The position numbers and the translations under genes are program-made. From JBFEUI01 sp041547565 (GTDB taxonomy: Bacteria > Pseudomonadota > Gammaproteobacteria > Thiohalomonadales > Thiohalomonadaceae), in NCBI GenBank assembly GCA_041547565.1, contig JBFEUI010000107.1, forward strand, positions 1 through 9,387: DNA of 9,387 nucleotides, in the 5' to 3' direction. This document shows, in pieces, positions 1-6,275 of the stretch. Every line of letters starts with the position of its first letter. The stretch's first letter is position 1. The notes under the pieces were generated by a model. That model had not been told where the DNA came from, made no database searches, and was given only the letters and a program-made list of their open reading frames with translations.

Positions 1-1
1 C

Positions 2-415
2 GGCATGGGTATCATGGTGGTCCACAGCCCGGAGGAGGTGCACGAACTCAACCGCAAGCAGCGCACGCGCATGTCCAAAACCAAGGAGGGGCAGGCGGTC
101 ACCCGCGTCATCCTGCAGGAGGGCGTCTACACCTTTGAGACTTGGGGCGACCCCGGAGCGGTGGCCGAACCGGTGGTCTACATGATCGACCACTTCGTGG
201 TCGGCGGTTTCTACCGGGTACACAAGGAACGTGGCCCCAACGAAAACCTCAATGCCCCGGGTATGCACTTCGAACCGCTGGCCTTTGCCGAGGTGTGCAA
301 CAAACCCGACAGCAGCCAGGAGCCGGATGCCGGCATTAACCGCTTCTACGCCTATGGCGTCATTGCCCGCCTCGCCCTGCTGGCCGCTGCCCGTGAAATC
401 TCGGAGGTGGCCTAG
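2..415 (+). CDS. gshA: Glutamate-cysteine ligase, Acidithiobacillus/Thiobacillus-type GshA, C-terminal part
   Basis: This is the 3' end of a gene that enters from the left edge; about 137 codons are present and the frame is open to the first base, so the ATG at 5 is internal. The family joins glutamate and cysteine to gamma-glutamylcysteine in the cytosol, the first step of glutathione synthesis. Recognition rests on the C-terminal region with KTKEGQAVTRVILQEG, then ETWGDPG, then the block YMIDHFVVGGFYRVH and NENLNAPGMHFEPL. These are characteristic of the GshA family first described in acidophilic and sulfur-oxidising bacteria, which is unrelated in sequence to E. coli GshA. Proteins of this family are about 430 residues, so roughly two thirds lies upstream. 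The next gene, gshB, starts 3 bp after the stop codon, which supports the pathway assignment and a shared transcript. Confidence 0.88.
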   Translation, partial: GMGIMVVHSPEEVHELNRKQRTRMSKTKEGQAVTRVILQEGVYTFETWGDPGAVAEPVVYMIDHFVVGGFYRVHKERGPNENLNAPGMHFEPLAFAEVCNKPDSSQEPDAGINRFYAYGVIARLALLAAAREISEVA

Positions 416-418
416 ACC

Positions 419-1378
419 ATGAGCGTTCGACTGGGCGTGGTGATGGACCCCATCGGGGCCATCAGCTACCACAAGGACTCCTCCCTCGCCATGCTGCTGG
501 CAGCACAGGCACGCGGTTGGGAACTGCACTATCTGGAGATGGACGATCTGTTCCTGCGTGACGGTATCGCCAGCGGCCGGATGCGGCCACTGCGGGTGTT
601 TGCCGATGAGGCGTGCTGGTATGAACTGGGTGAAGCGGTTGAAGCGCCCCTGTCGCAGCTTGACGTGATCCTGATGCGCAAGGACCCGCCGTTTGACATG
701 GAGTACATCTACGCCACCTACCTGCTGGAACAGGCCGCATCCAACGGCACCCTGGTCGTCAACCGTCCGCAGAGCCTGCGCGATGCCAATGAAAAGCTCT
801 TTACCAGCTGGTTTCCCCAGTGCACCCCGCCGACACTGGTCAGCCGCGATGCGGCCCGGCTGCGGGCCTTCGTTGCCGAGCAGGGCGAGGCCATCCTCAA
901 GCCGCTGGAGGGGATGGGCGGGGCCTCCATCTTCAAGCTGGGGGCAAGCGACCCCAACACCAGCGTGATCATCGAGACCCTCACCGACCACGGCCGGCGC
1001 TACGCCATGGCGCAGCGCTTCATCCCCGAGATCAGCGCGGGCGACAAGCGTATCCTGCTGATCGACGGCACACCCGTGCCCTATGCCCTGGCCCGGGTGC
1101 CCGCCGAAGGCGAACTGCGCGGTAACCTGGCGGCAGGCGGCAGCGGTGTCGGCGTGGAACTGAGCGAGCGCGACCGCTGGATCTGTGAGCAGGTGGCCCC
1201 CAGCCTGCGTGAACGCGGTCTGCTGTTTGTCGGCATTGATGTCATCGGTGACTACCTCACCGAGATCAATGTCACCAGCCCGACCTGCATCCGCGAACTG
1301 GACCGGATCTACGGCCTCGACATCGGTGGCGACCTGATGCGGGCGATCGAAGATAAATTAACGAAAACAGTGAACTAG
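419..1378 (+). CDS. gshB: Glutathione synthetase
   Basis: The 319-residue product matches the usual length of bacterial GshB (about 316). It is an ATP-grasp ligase that adds glycine to gamma-glutamylcysteine with ATP and Mg2+ in the cytosol. Visible landmarks are the N-terminal MDPIGAISYHKDSS segment, RKDPPFD at residues 87-93, the nucleotide-binding KPLEGMGG loop at 161-168, GDKRI at 208-212, the glycine-rich RGNLAAGG at 234-241, and the C-terminal metal/substrate segment GIDVIG...TEINVTSPTCIRE at about 272-293. All are intact. The ATG at 419 lies 3 bp after the gshA stop. A GGAGG at 403-407 inside the end of gshA serves as ribosome-binding site with an 11-nt spacer. gshA and gshB therefore look like a two-gene glutathione operon, possibly extending to tonB downstream. 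Confidence 0.97.
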   Translation: MSVRLGVVMDPIGAISYHKDSSLAMLLAAQARGWELHYLEMDDLFLRDGIASGRMRPLRVFADEACWYELGEAVEAPLSQLDVILMRKDPPFDMEYIYATYLLEQAASNGTLVVNRPQSLRDANEKLFTSWFPQCTPPTLVSRDAARLRAFVAEQGEAILKPLEGMGGASIFKLGASDPNTSVIIETLTDHGRRYAMAQRFIPEISAGDKRILLIDGTPVPYALARVPAEGELRGNLAAGGSGVGVELSERDRWICEQVAPSLRERGLLFVGIDVIGDYLTEINVTSPTCIRELDRIYGLDIGGDLMRAIEDKLTKTVN

Positions 1379-1440
1379 CAACTGGTCAAGGGGCTCTACA
1401 ATCCTGTATCTTCCAGTTTTCCGAATTTACTGTCGTATCC

Positions 1441-2331
1441 ATGATCGCACAGACTGCACCTCACATCAGTAACAGTGACCGGCTCGGTCTGACCCTGTTT
1501 CTTGCGGCGGCACTTCACGCGATTGTGATTCTCGGCATCAGCTTCGACCTGGCCGATCGCCTCAAAAACGAGCCCTCCCCGCTGTCGCTGGAGATCACCC
1601 TGGTCCACAGCAAGAGCGACAAGGCGCCGGAGAAGGCCGACTACCTGGCGCAGGTCGACCAGTCCGGCGGGGGGGATGTCAAGGAGAAGGTGCGCCCCTC
1701 GAGTGCCTTCGCCAATCCGCGCCCCATCCAGACGCGCGGCAACGCGGCCAACTCGGCGCCGGCCAGCTCCCCGGCCCCCCAGCCGGTACGCAAGACCAGC
1801 AAGCAGACCCTGGCGGCCAAGGACGACAGCCGCCTCAAGACGAAGCTCGCCCAACCCGAACCGACACCGACACTGCCGGACACCCCGACGGCGAGCGAAC
1901 TGATGCAGCGCAGCCTGGAGATTGCGCGTATCAGCGCCGAAATCAGCCAGCGGCAACAGATCTATGCCCAGCGCCCGCGGGTCAAGACCATCACCGCCAG
2001 GACCAAACAGTACCGCGATGCCCTCTATCTGAAAACCTGGCAGGACAAGGTGGAGCGTGTCGGCAACCTCAACTACCCCCAGGAGGCCAAGCGCCGCAAG
2101 CTCTCCGGCTACCTGACCATGGTGGTGCGACTCAAGCCCAATGGCGCCGTGCAAATGGCCAAAGTCATACGCTCCTCGGGCCACAAGGTACTGGATGACG
2201 CCGCAGTGCGCATCGTGCGCATGGCCTCGCCCTTCGCCCCCTTCTCCCCTGAAATGAAGAAGGAGTTCGATATCCTGGAAATCGTGCGCACCTGGAAATT
2301 CGAGAGCGACTACCGCCTGTCGACAAACTAG
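1441..2331 (+). CDS. TonB-family energy transducer, probable TonB3-like protein
   Basis: The 296-residue product has TonB architecture. There is a short cytoplasmic N-terminus, one membrane anchor at about residues 15-35 (FLAAALHAIVILGISF), and a long periplasmic linker rich in Pro, Ala, Lys and Ser (about 55-155). A charged helical segment spans about 153-205. The C-terminal TonB domain covers about 205-288, with NYPQEAKRRKLSG, a VVRLKPNGAV strand, SSGHKVLDDAA and the final hydrophobic strand. His26 matches the conserved anchor histidine of E. coli TonB (His20), but the serine four residues earlier is Ala22 here. TonB proteins couple ExbBD and the proton motive force to outer-membrane receptors; no exbB or exbD is in this window. 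Its position between gshB and yqgE is that of P. aeruginosa tonB3, which has been linked to twitching motility, and pilT/pilU lie nearby. I see no clear Shine-Dalgarno before ATG 1441. A TACAAT at 1397-1402 could be a -10 box but lacks a convincing -35. Confidence 0.9.
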   Translation: MIAQTAPHISNSDRLGLTLFLAAALHAIVILGISFDLADRLKNEPSPLSLEITLVHSKSDKAPEKADYLAQVDQSGGGDVKEKVRPSSAFANPRPIQTRGNAANSAPASSPAPQPVRKTSKQTLAAKDDSRLKTKLAQPEPTPTLPDTPTASELMQRSLEIARISAEISQRQQIYAQRPRVKTITARTKQYRDALYLKTWQDKVERVGNLNYPQEAKRRKLSGYLTMVVRLKPNGAVQMAKVIRSSGHKVLDDAAVRIVRMASPFAPFSPEMKKEFDILEIVRTWKFESDYRLSTN

Positions 2332-2367
2332 TATCAAGATGCAGGTTACAAGAGAAAAGGAACCCTC

Positions 2368-2398
2368 GGTTAACGATCCGGCAAGGTCGTCCTCAACC
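2368..2398 (+). promoter_or_regulatory. Candidate PyrR-binding RNA hairpin in the leader of the yqgE-pyr operon
   Basis: The transcript can fold into a lower stem GGUU/AACC (2368-2371 with 2395-2398), an asymmetric internal loop (A2372 opposite 2391-2394), and a 6-bp upper stem (2373-2378 with 2385-2390). The hexaloop is CGGCAA (2379-2384). The tip, GAUCCGGCAAGGUC at 2375-2388, agrees with the Bacillus PyrR recognition consensus ARUCCNGNGAGGYU at 9 of 12 defined positions. Two of the three differences are at the ends and compensate each other (A-U becomes G-C), so the predicted fold is kept, including the U-G and C-G pairs below the hexaloop. pyrR is the third gene of the operon downstream. 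The match was made by eye against a remembered consensus. The internal loop does not obviously match the purine-rich 5' bulge of the Bacillus sites, and regulation here is an inference. Confidence 0.45.
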
Positions 2399-2413
2399 CC
2401 CTGTTTTTCTTTT
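2368..2413 (+). terminator. Possible intrinsic terminator or attenuator ahead of yqgE
   Basis: The hairpin at 2368-2398 is followed, after a CCCTG spacer, by a T-rich run at 2404-2413 (TTTTTCTTTT). An A-rich stretch (2350-2362) precedes it and can pair with the T-tract. This could end the tonB transcript, or act as a conditional attenuator for the pyr operon. The five-base gap between stem and T-tract and the short lower stem make it a non-ideal terminator. An alternative pairing of CAGG (2342-2345) with CCTG (2400-2403) would place the stem directly against the T-tract and is incompatible with the outer A/T-rich stem, so switching is conceivable. Confidence 0.35.
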
Positions 2414-2466
2414 CTCTTGTATCTTTTAACTTGTATGCGGCAGCAAGCTTCCCGATACTACAGCCT

Positions 2467-3030
2467 ATGAATGAAATGTCACCGCTGACCAACCACTTTC
2501 TGATCGCCATGCCGGGGCTGGCCGATCCCAACTTCTCCCATACCGTGACCTACATCTGCGAGCACAACGACAAGGGGGCGATGGGCATCGTCATCAACCG
2601 GCCGATGGAGATCACCCTGAACGATGTACTGGAACAGCTTGAGATAGAACCGAGCCTGAGCGTCGATACCGCCTGCCAGATCTACGAGGGCGGACCGGTA
2701 CAACGCGAACACGGTTTTGTCATCCACTCCCCTGTCGGCGTCTGGGAATCGAGCCTCGAGGTCACCGAGTCGATTGCCGTATCCACCTCGCGCGACATCC
2801 TCACCGCGATCGCGCACGGTGAAGGTCCCCGGCGCTACCTCATCGCCCTGGGTTATGCCGGCTGGGGCGCCGGCCAACTGGAGCAGGAAATGGCCGACAA
2901 CGCCTGGCTGAGCGGTCCCGCCAGTGAGGAGATCCTGTTCGAGATGCCGACAGAGAAGCGCTGGTCCGCCGCAGCCGCACTGCTCGGTGTCGATCTCAAC
3001 CTGCTCTCCAGCGAGACCGGGCACGCGTGA
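2467..3030 (+). CDS. yqgE: YqgE/AlgH family protein
   Basis: This UPF0301 (DUF179) protein has no established biochemical activity; the Pseudomonas homologue was named AlgH for a reported effect on alginate. From ATG 2467 it has 187 residues, matching E. coli YqgE. Family blocks run in order: HFLIAMPGL near the N-terminus, YICEHNDKGAMGIVINRP, YEGGPV, HGFVIHSP, STSRDIL, ALGYAGWGAGQLEQE, DNAWL and the terminal GHA. A TTG at 2431 would extend the frame, but it lies in the palindrome and precedes the conserved start region, so I reject it; ATG 2476 is a possible alternative. No Shine-Dalgarno precedes either start. Its stop codon overlaps the GTG of ruvX, a pairing conserved across many Proteobacteria. 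It appears to be the first gene of the pyr operon, downstream of the putative leader hairpin. Confidence 0.93.
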   Translation: MNEMSPLTNHFLIAMPGLADPNFSHTVTYICEHNDKGAMGIVINRPMEITLNDVLEQLEIEPSLSVDTACQIYEGGPVQREHGFVIHSPVGVWESSLEVTESIAVSTSRDILTAIAHGEGPRRYLIALGYAGWGAGQLEQEMADNAWLSGPASEEILFEMPTEKRWSAAAALLGVDLNLLSSETGHA

Positions 3031-3461
3031 GCAGCGACGGTCCCCTGCTCGGCTTCGACTTCGGCAGCAAACGCATCGGCGTGGCCATCGGCCAGACACT
3101 CACGGGCAGCGCACGGCCATTGACCACCCTGAACAACCGTGACGGTGCCCCGGACTGGTCGGCCATCAGCACACTGATTGAACAGTGGCAGCCGGTCGCC
3201 CTGGTGGTCGGCCTGCCGCTGCACATGGACGGCAGCGAGCATGACATGACCCGTGCAGCAAGGCGTTTTGGTAATCGCCTTGCCGGCAGGTACAATCTGC
3301 CGGTACACCATGTGGATGAACGCCTCACCTCCATCGAGGCGGAGCAGGCGCTCGGCTCAGCAGGGAGGGGCGGTTACGACAAGGGCGAGGTAGACCGCCT
3401 GGCTGCCCAAACCATTCTGCAGACATGGCTGGATCAAAACCGGCCCAGTGAACAGGCATGA
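3027..3461 (+). CDS. ruvX: YqgF/RuvX family Holliday-junction resolvase-like nuclease
   Basis: The 144-residue product is an RNase H-fold protein of the YqgF family. Members are described as putative Holliday-junction resolvases and linked to pre-16S rRNA 5' processing. The acidic residues expected in the active site are visible: Asp11 in GFDFGSKRIGVA, Glu98 in VDERLTS and Asp123 in GEVDRLAAQ. VVGLPLHMDGSE at about 60-71 is another family block. The start is a GTG at 3027 that overlaps the yqgE TGA (GTGA), and the gene's own TGA overlaps the pyrR ATG (ATGA at 3458-3461). Both junctions suggest translational coupling. No strong ribosome-binding site is seen ahead of the GTG, in keeping with coupling. 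The length is normal for the family. Confidence 0.95.
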   Translation: MSSDGPLLGFDFGSKRIGVAIGQTLTGSARPLTTLNNRDGAPDWSAISTLIEQWQPVALVVGLPLHMDGSEHDMTRAARRFGNRLAGRYNLPVHHVDERLTSIEAEQALGSAGRGGYDKGEVDRLAAQTILQTWLDQNRPSEQA

Positions 3462-3979
3462 CAAACGATAACACACACGACGTTGAGCAACTGCTGTCGG
3501 CAATGGCCGCACAGCTCAACCAGCTGCTGGCGGAGCGGGACATCAAGCAGCCCCGCATGATCGGCATCCACACCGGCGGGGTCTGGCTGGCAGAGCGCCT
3601 GCACCGGTTGCTGGGCCTGGAGACGCCGCTGGGACAGCTGAACATCAGCTTCTACCGTGACGATTTCTCCCGTATCGGTGTCCATCCCCAGGTGATGCCC
3701 TCCAACCTGCCGTTTGAGGTGGATGACAGTTCGATCATCCTGGTCGATGATGTACTGCAGACGGGGCGCACCATTCGTGCCGCCCTGAATGAAATATTTG
3801 ATTACGGCCGACCCGCATCGGTTATCCTGGCCGTGCTGGTCGAGCGCAGCGGTCGCGAACTGCCGATCCAGGCGGACGTGGCAGCCCTCGAAATGGAACT
3901 GGGCCCAAACGAGCAGGTCAAGTTGAGCGGCCCGGATGAACTCGCACTCGTGACCGTATCACGCGATGAAGAAAAATAA
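3458..3979 (+). CDS. pyrR: PyrR, pyrimidine operon regulator / uracil phosphoribosyltransferase homologue
   Basis: The 173-residue product is a type I phosphoribosyltransferase. The PRPP-binding signature ILVDDVLQTGRTI is at about residues 94-106. Other PyrR blocks are IGIHTGGVWLAERL (35-48), ISFYRDDFSRIG (63-74) and AVLVERSGRELPIQAD (125-140). In Bacillus, PyrR binds pyr leader RNA in response to UMP and PRPP and has minor uracil phosphoribosyltransferase activity. Its mode of action in gammaproteobacteria is much less clear. Compared with the Bacillus protein as I recall it, KTRG reads HTGG and IRAD reads IQAD here, so RNA contacts cannot be taken for granted. The gene overlaps ruvX by 4 bp and pyrB by 14 bp. 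A PyrR-loop-like hairpin lies in the leader about 1.1 kb upstream, ahead of yqgE. Confidence 0.94.
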   Translation: MTNDNTHDVEQLLSAMAAQLNQLLAERDIKQPRMIGIHTGGVWLAERLHRLLGLETPLGQLNISFYRDDFSRIGVHPQVMPSNLPFEVDDSSIILVDDVLQTGRTIRAALNEIFDYGRPASVILAVLVERSGRELPIQADVAALEMELGPNEQVKLSGPDELALVTVSRDEEK

Positions 3980-4955
3980 CCCACAACTGGACGAACAGGG
4001 AAACCTGCGTCACTTCCTCAGCATAGAGGGACTGAAACGCCAGCAACTGGTCGACATCCTCGACATGGCCGAGTCATTCGCCAGCGTCGGAGCCCAATCG
4101 GTGAAAAAGGTGCCGCTGCTGCGCGGCAAGACCATTATTAACCTCTTTTTCGAGACCAGCACCCGCACCCGCACCACCTTCGAACTGGCCGCCAAGCGCC
4201 TCTCCGCAGACGTACTGAACATCAACATCGCCACCTCCGCCACCTCCAAGGGCGAGAGCCTGCTGGACATGCTGCACAACCTGGAGGCGATGCACTGCGA
4301 TATGTTCGTGGTGCGCCACGCCGAGAGCGGTGCCGCCCACTTTATCGCACAACATGTCGCCCCCCACGTCAGCGTTATTAACGCCGGCGACGGCCGCCAT
4401 GCCCACCCCACGCAGGCGATGTTCGATATGTTCACCATTCGCCGACGCAAGGGCGAGTTCGCCCCGCTCAAGGTCGCCATCGTCGGTGATATCCTGCACT
4501 CGCGCGTGGCCCGTTCCCAGATCCATGCGCTGACCACACTGGGCGTCACGGAGGTCAGGGTCATCGGTCCCAAGACCCTCATCCCCACCACCATCGACAA
4601 TCTTGGCGTACACGTGTTTCACGATATGAGGCAGGGGCTTGAGGGCGCCGACGTGGTGATTATGCTGCGGCTGCAGCGTGAGCGGATGCAGGGTGCCCTG
4701 CTGCCGAGTGAACACGAGTATTTCCAGCTCTACGGTCTGACCGAAGAGAAACTGGCCCTCGCCAAACCTGACGCCATTGTGATGCACCCCGGCCCCATCA
4801 ACCGCGGGGTGGAGATCGCCTCCAGTGTCGCCGACGGGCCGCAGTCGGTGATCCTGGAGCAGGTGAGCAACGGCATCGCCACCCGCATGGCGGTAATGAC
4901 CATGTGCCTCGGCCGCCAACCGGGGGCTGAACTTGACTCGGGAGGGGCATCGTAG
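3966..4955 (+). CDS. pyrB: Aspartate carbamoyltransferase catalytic subunit, Pseudomonas-type
   Basis: It condenses carbamoyl phosphate with aspartate to carbamoyl aspartate, the committed step of pyrimidine synthesis. The 329-residue protein carries all active-site blocks: FFETSTRTRTTFE (61-73) for carbamoyl phosphate, the TSKGES loop (93-98) supplying Ser and Lys across the trimer interface, HPTQ (147-150), DILHSRVARS (175-184), RLQRER (235-240) and HPGP (274-277). Relative to E. coli PyrB (311 residues) it has an N-terminal extension of roughly a dozen residues before HFLSIEGL. This resembles Pseudomonas PyrB, where the extension takes part in nucleotide regulation. The ATG lies within the end of pyrR (14-bp overlap). 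The pyrC' gene follows directly, as expected for a class A type PyrB-PyrC' complex; no pyrI regulatory subunit gene is present in the window. Confidence 0.97.
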   Translation: MKKNNPQLDEQGNLRHFLSIEGLKRQQLVDILDMAESFASVGAQSVKKVPLLRGKTIINLFFETSTRTRTTFELAAKRLSADVLNINIATSATSKGESLLDMLHNLEAMHCDMFVVRHAESGAAHFIAQHVAPHVSVINAGDGRHAHPTQAMFDMFTIRRRKGEFAPLKVAIVGDILHSRVARSQIHALTTLGVTEVRVIGPKTLIPTTIDNLGVHVFHDMRQGLEGADVVIMLRLQRERMQGALLPSEHEYFQLYGLTEEKLALAKPDAIVMHPGPINRGVEIASSVADGPQSVILEQVSNGIATRMAVMTMCLGRQPGAELDSGGAS

Positions 4956-6242
4956 ATGGGGATCAGGATTACAGGCGGCCGCATCATCGACCCGGCTAAC
5001 CAGATCGACACCCACGCCGATCTCTATATTGACGGCGGTAGGATCCTGGAACTGGGCAAGGTACCGGAGCATTTCTCCGCTGACACCACCATCGATGCCG
5101 CAGGCTGTATCGTCTGCCCGGGACTGGTCGATCTGCGCGCCCGTATGCGTGAGCCAGGACAGGAGCACAAGGGCACCATCGCCAGCGAGAGCCGCGCGGC
5201 CGCTGCCGGCGGCATCACCACCCTATGCTGCCCGCCGGATACCGATCCGATTATTGACACCCCCGCTGTAGCCCAGCAGGTCCTGCGCCTGGCGGAGGAG
5301 AGCGGCCAGGCACGCGTACTGCCCAGCGGCGCCCTGACCCACGGTCTCAGGGGGGAGCAACTGAGTGAAATGCAGTCGCTCCATGATGCCGGCTGCGTGG
5401 TGATGAGCAACGCACAGCATGCCGTGATCAACACCCGGGTGCAGCGCCGCGCCCTGGAGTATGCCGCCACCCTGGGGCTGACCGTCATGATCAACGCCGA
5501 GGACCCCTGGCTGGCCGGTGACGGCTGCGTTCACGAGGGTCCGCTGAGCAACCGTCTGGGGCTGGCCGGGATCCCCGAGTGCGCCGAGGTCATTGCCGTC
5601 AGTCGCGACCTTATGCTGATCGAACAGACCGGTGTGCGCGCCCATTTCAGCCAGCTCTCCAGCGCCCGGGCCATCGAACTGATCGCCGAGGCAAAGGAGC
5701 GGGGAATGCCGGTCAGCGCGGATGTGGCCGCCCACCACCTGTTCCTGACCGATATGGATGTCGCCGGCTTCAACAGCCTGTGCCACGTGCGCCCGCCGCT
5801 GCGCGGTCAGCGTGACCGCGACGCCATCTGCAGCGCGCTGGCCGATGGCATCATCGATGCCGTCTGTTCCGACCACCAACCCCATGATGTCGATGCCAAG
5901 CTGGCACCGTTCGCCGCCACCGAGGCGGGGGTATCCGGCCTCGAGACCCTGTTGCCCATCACCCTGCGCCTGGCGGATGAGGAGCACATGTCCATCGGTG
6001 ATGCACTCGCCCGGCTCACCCAGCAACCTGCCGCTATCCTCGGGATAGAGGCCGGCACGCTCTCGGCAGGTGCCAATGCCGATATCTGTATCTTTGACCC
6101 GGAGCGGTATTGGCACGTCTCGGAGAACAGCCTGGCCAGCCGGGGTAAGAACAGCCCCTTCCTTGGCTGGGAGGTCAAAGGCAAGGTCCGCTACACCCTG
6201 CTGCAGGGACGCATTGTCTATCAAGCCGACGGCGAACAGTAA
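4956..6242 (+). CDS. pyrC: Catalytically inactive dihydroorotase-like subunit PyrC' of aspartate transcarbamoylase
   Basis: The 428-residue product has the type I dihydroorotase fold and landmarks: CPGLVDL...MREPGQE at about 54-70, GGITTLCCPP (85-94), HVRPPLR (277-283), SDHQPH (305-310) and the C-terminal amidohydrolase strand region. Five of the six metal-ligand positions are changed. The HxH motif reads R61-A-R63, the FSDDG aspartate region reads SNAQ (Asn152), the HAED histidine is Asn180, and the HxxHxS histidine is Gln233. Only Asp306 remains. It should not bind the catalytic metal pair, so a separate active dihydroorotase must exist elsewhere. In Pseudomonas such PyrC' subunits are needed structurally for PyrB assembly, and that role is inferred here. 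The ATG directly abuts the pyrB stop (TAGATG), and a strong GGGAGGGG at 4940-4947 fixes this start with 8 nt spacing. Confidence 0.93.
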   Translation: MGIRITGGRIIDPANQIDTHADLYIDGGRILELGKVPEHFSADTTIDAAGCIVCPGLVDLRARMREPGQEHKGTIASESRAAAAGGITTLCCPPDTDPIIDTPAVAQQVLRLAEESGQARVLPSGALTHGLRGEQLSEMQSLHDAGCVVMSNAQHAVINTRVQRRALEYAATLGLTVMINAEDPWLAGDGCVHEGPLSNRLGLAGIPECAEVIAVSRDLMLIEQTGVRAHFSQLSSARAIELIAEAKERGMPVSADVAAHHLFLTDMDVAGFNSLCHVRPPLRGQRDRDAICSALADGIIDAVCSDHQPHDVDAKLAPFAATEAGVSGLETLLPITLRLADEEHMSIGDALARLTQQPAAILGIEAGTLSAGANADICIFDPERYWHVSENSLASRGKNSPFLGWEVKGKVRYTLLQGRIVYQADGEQ

Positions 6243-6275
6243 TCGCTGTTCCCCCGTACCCAGAGAAGCAAATCA

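Larger units (their letters stand above)
2335..2433. repeat. 99-bp imperfect palindrome between tonB and yqgE
   Basis: A long inverted repeat sits in one register, with paired positions summing to 4768. The perfect core is 13 bp: 2347-2359 (TACAAGAGAAAAG) pairs with 2409-2421 (CTTTTCTCTTGTA). It extends inward through a G-T pair and two A-T pairs to 2362/2406. It extends outward imperfectly to CAAG at 2335-2338 against CTTG at 2430-2433. The 43-nt interior holds a separate GC-richer hairpin, described on its own. The A-rich left arm and T-rich right arm around a hairpin could form a bidirectional terminator or attenuator. Alternatively it may be one copy of a dispersed intergenic palindromic repeat; copy number cannot be judged from one window. 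Confidence 0.75.

Noticed and set aside
1374..1402. Sigma-70 promoter for tonB with TACAAT at 1397-1402
   Set aside because: No -35 box with proper spacing is visible; kept only as a remark.
1396..2337. Open frame of 313 codons on the - strand opposite tonB
   Set aside because: It is a GC-codon shadow: its translation shows no family motifs, while the + strand frame has a clear TonB architecture.
2431..2466. Twelve-residue N-terminal extension of YqgE from a TTG
   Set aside because: It lies in the palindrome, has no ribosome-binding site, and the YqgE family begins shortly before HFLIAMP.
4074..5168. Open frame of 364 codons on the - strand opposite pyrB
   Set aside because: It lies almost wholly antisense to the well-conserved pyrB and runs into pyrC'; composition is His/Gly/Asp-rich as expected for an antisense frame.
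5223..6224. Open frame of 333 codons on the - strand opposite pyrC'
   Set aside because: Antisense shadow with no recognisable domain.
6234..6251. Hairpin GAACAG/CTGTTC over the pyrC' stop as a terminator
   Set aside because: The stem is only 6 bp and is followed by a C-run, not a T-tract, and the next gene is only 33 bp downstream of pyrC'.
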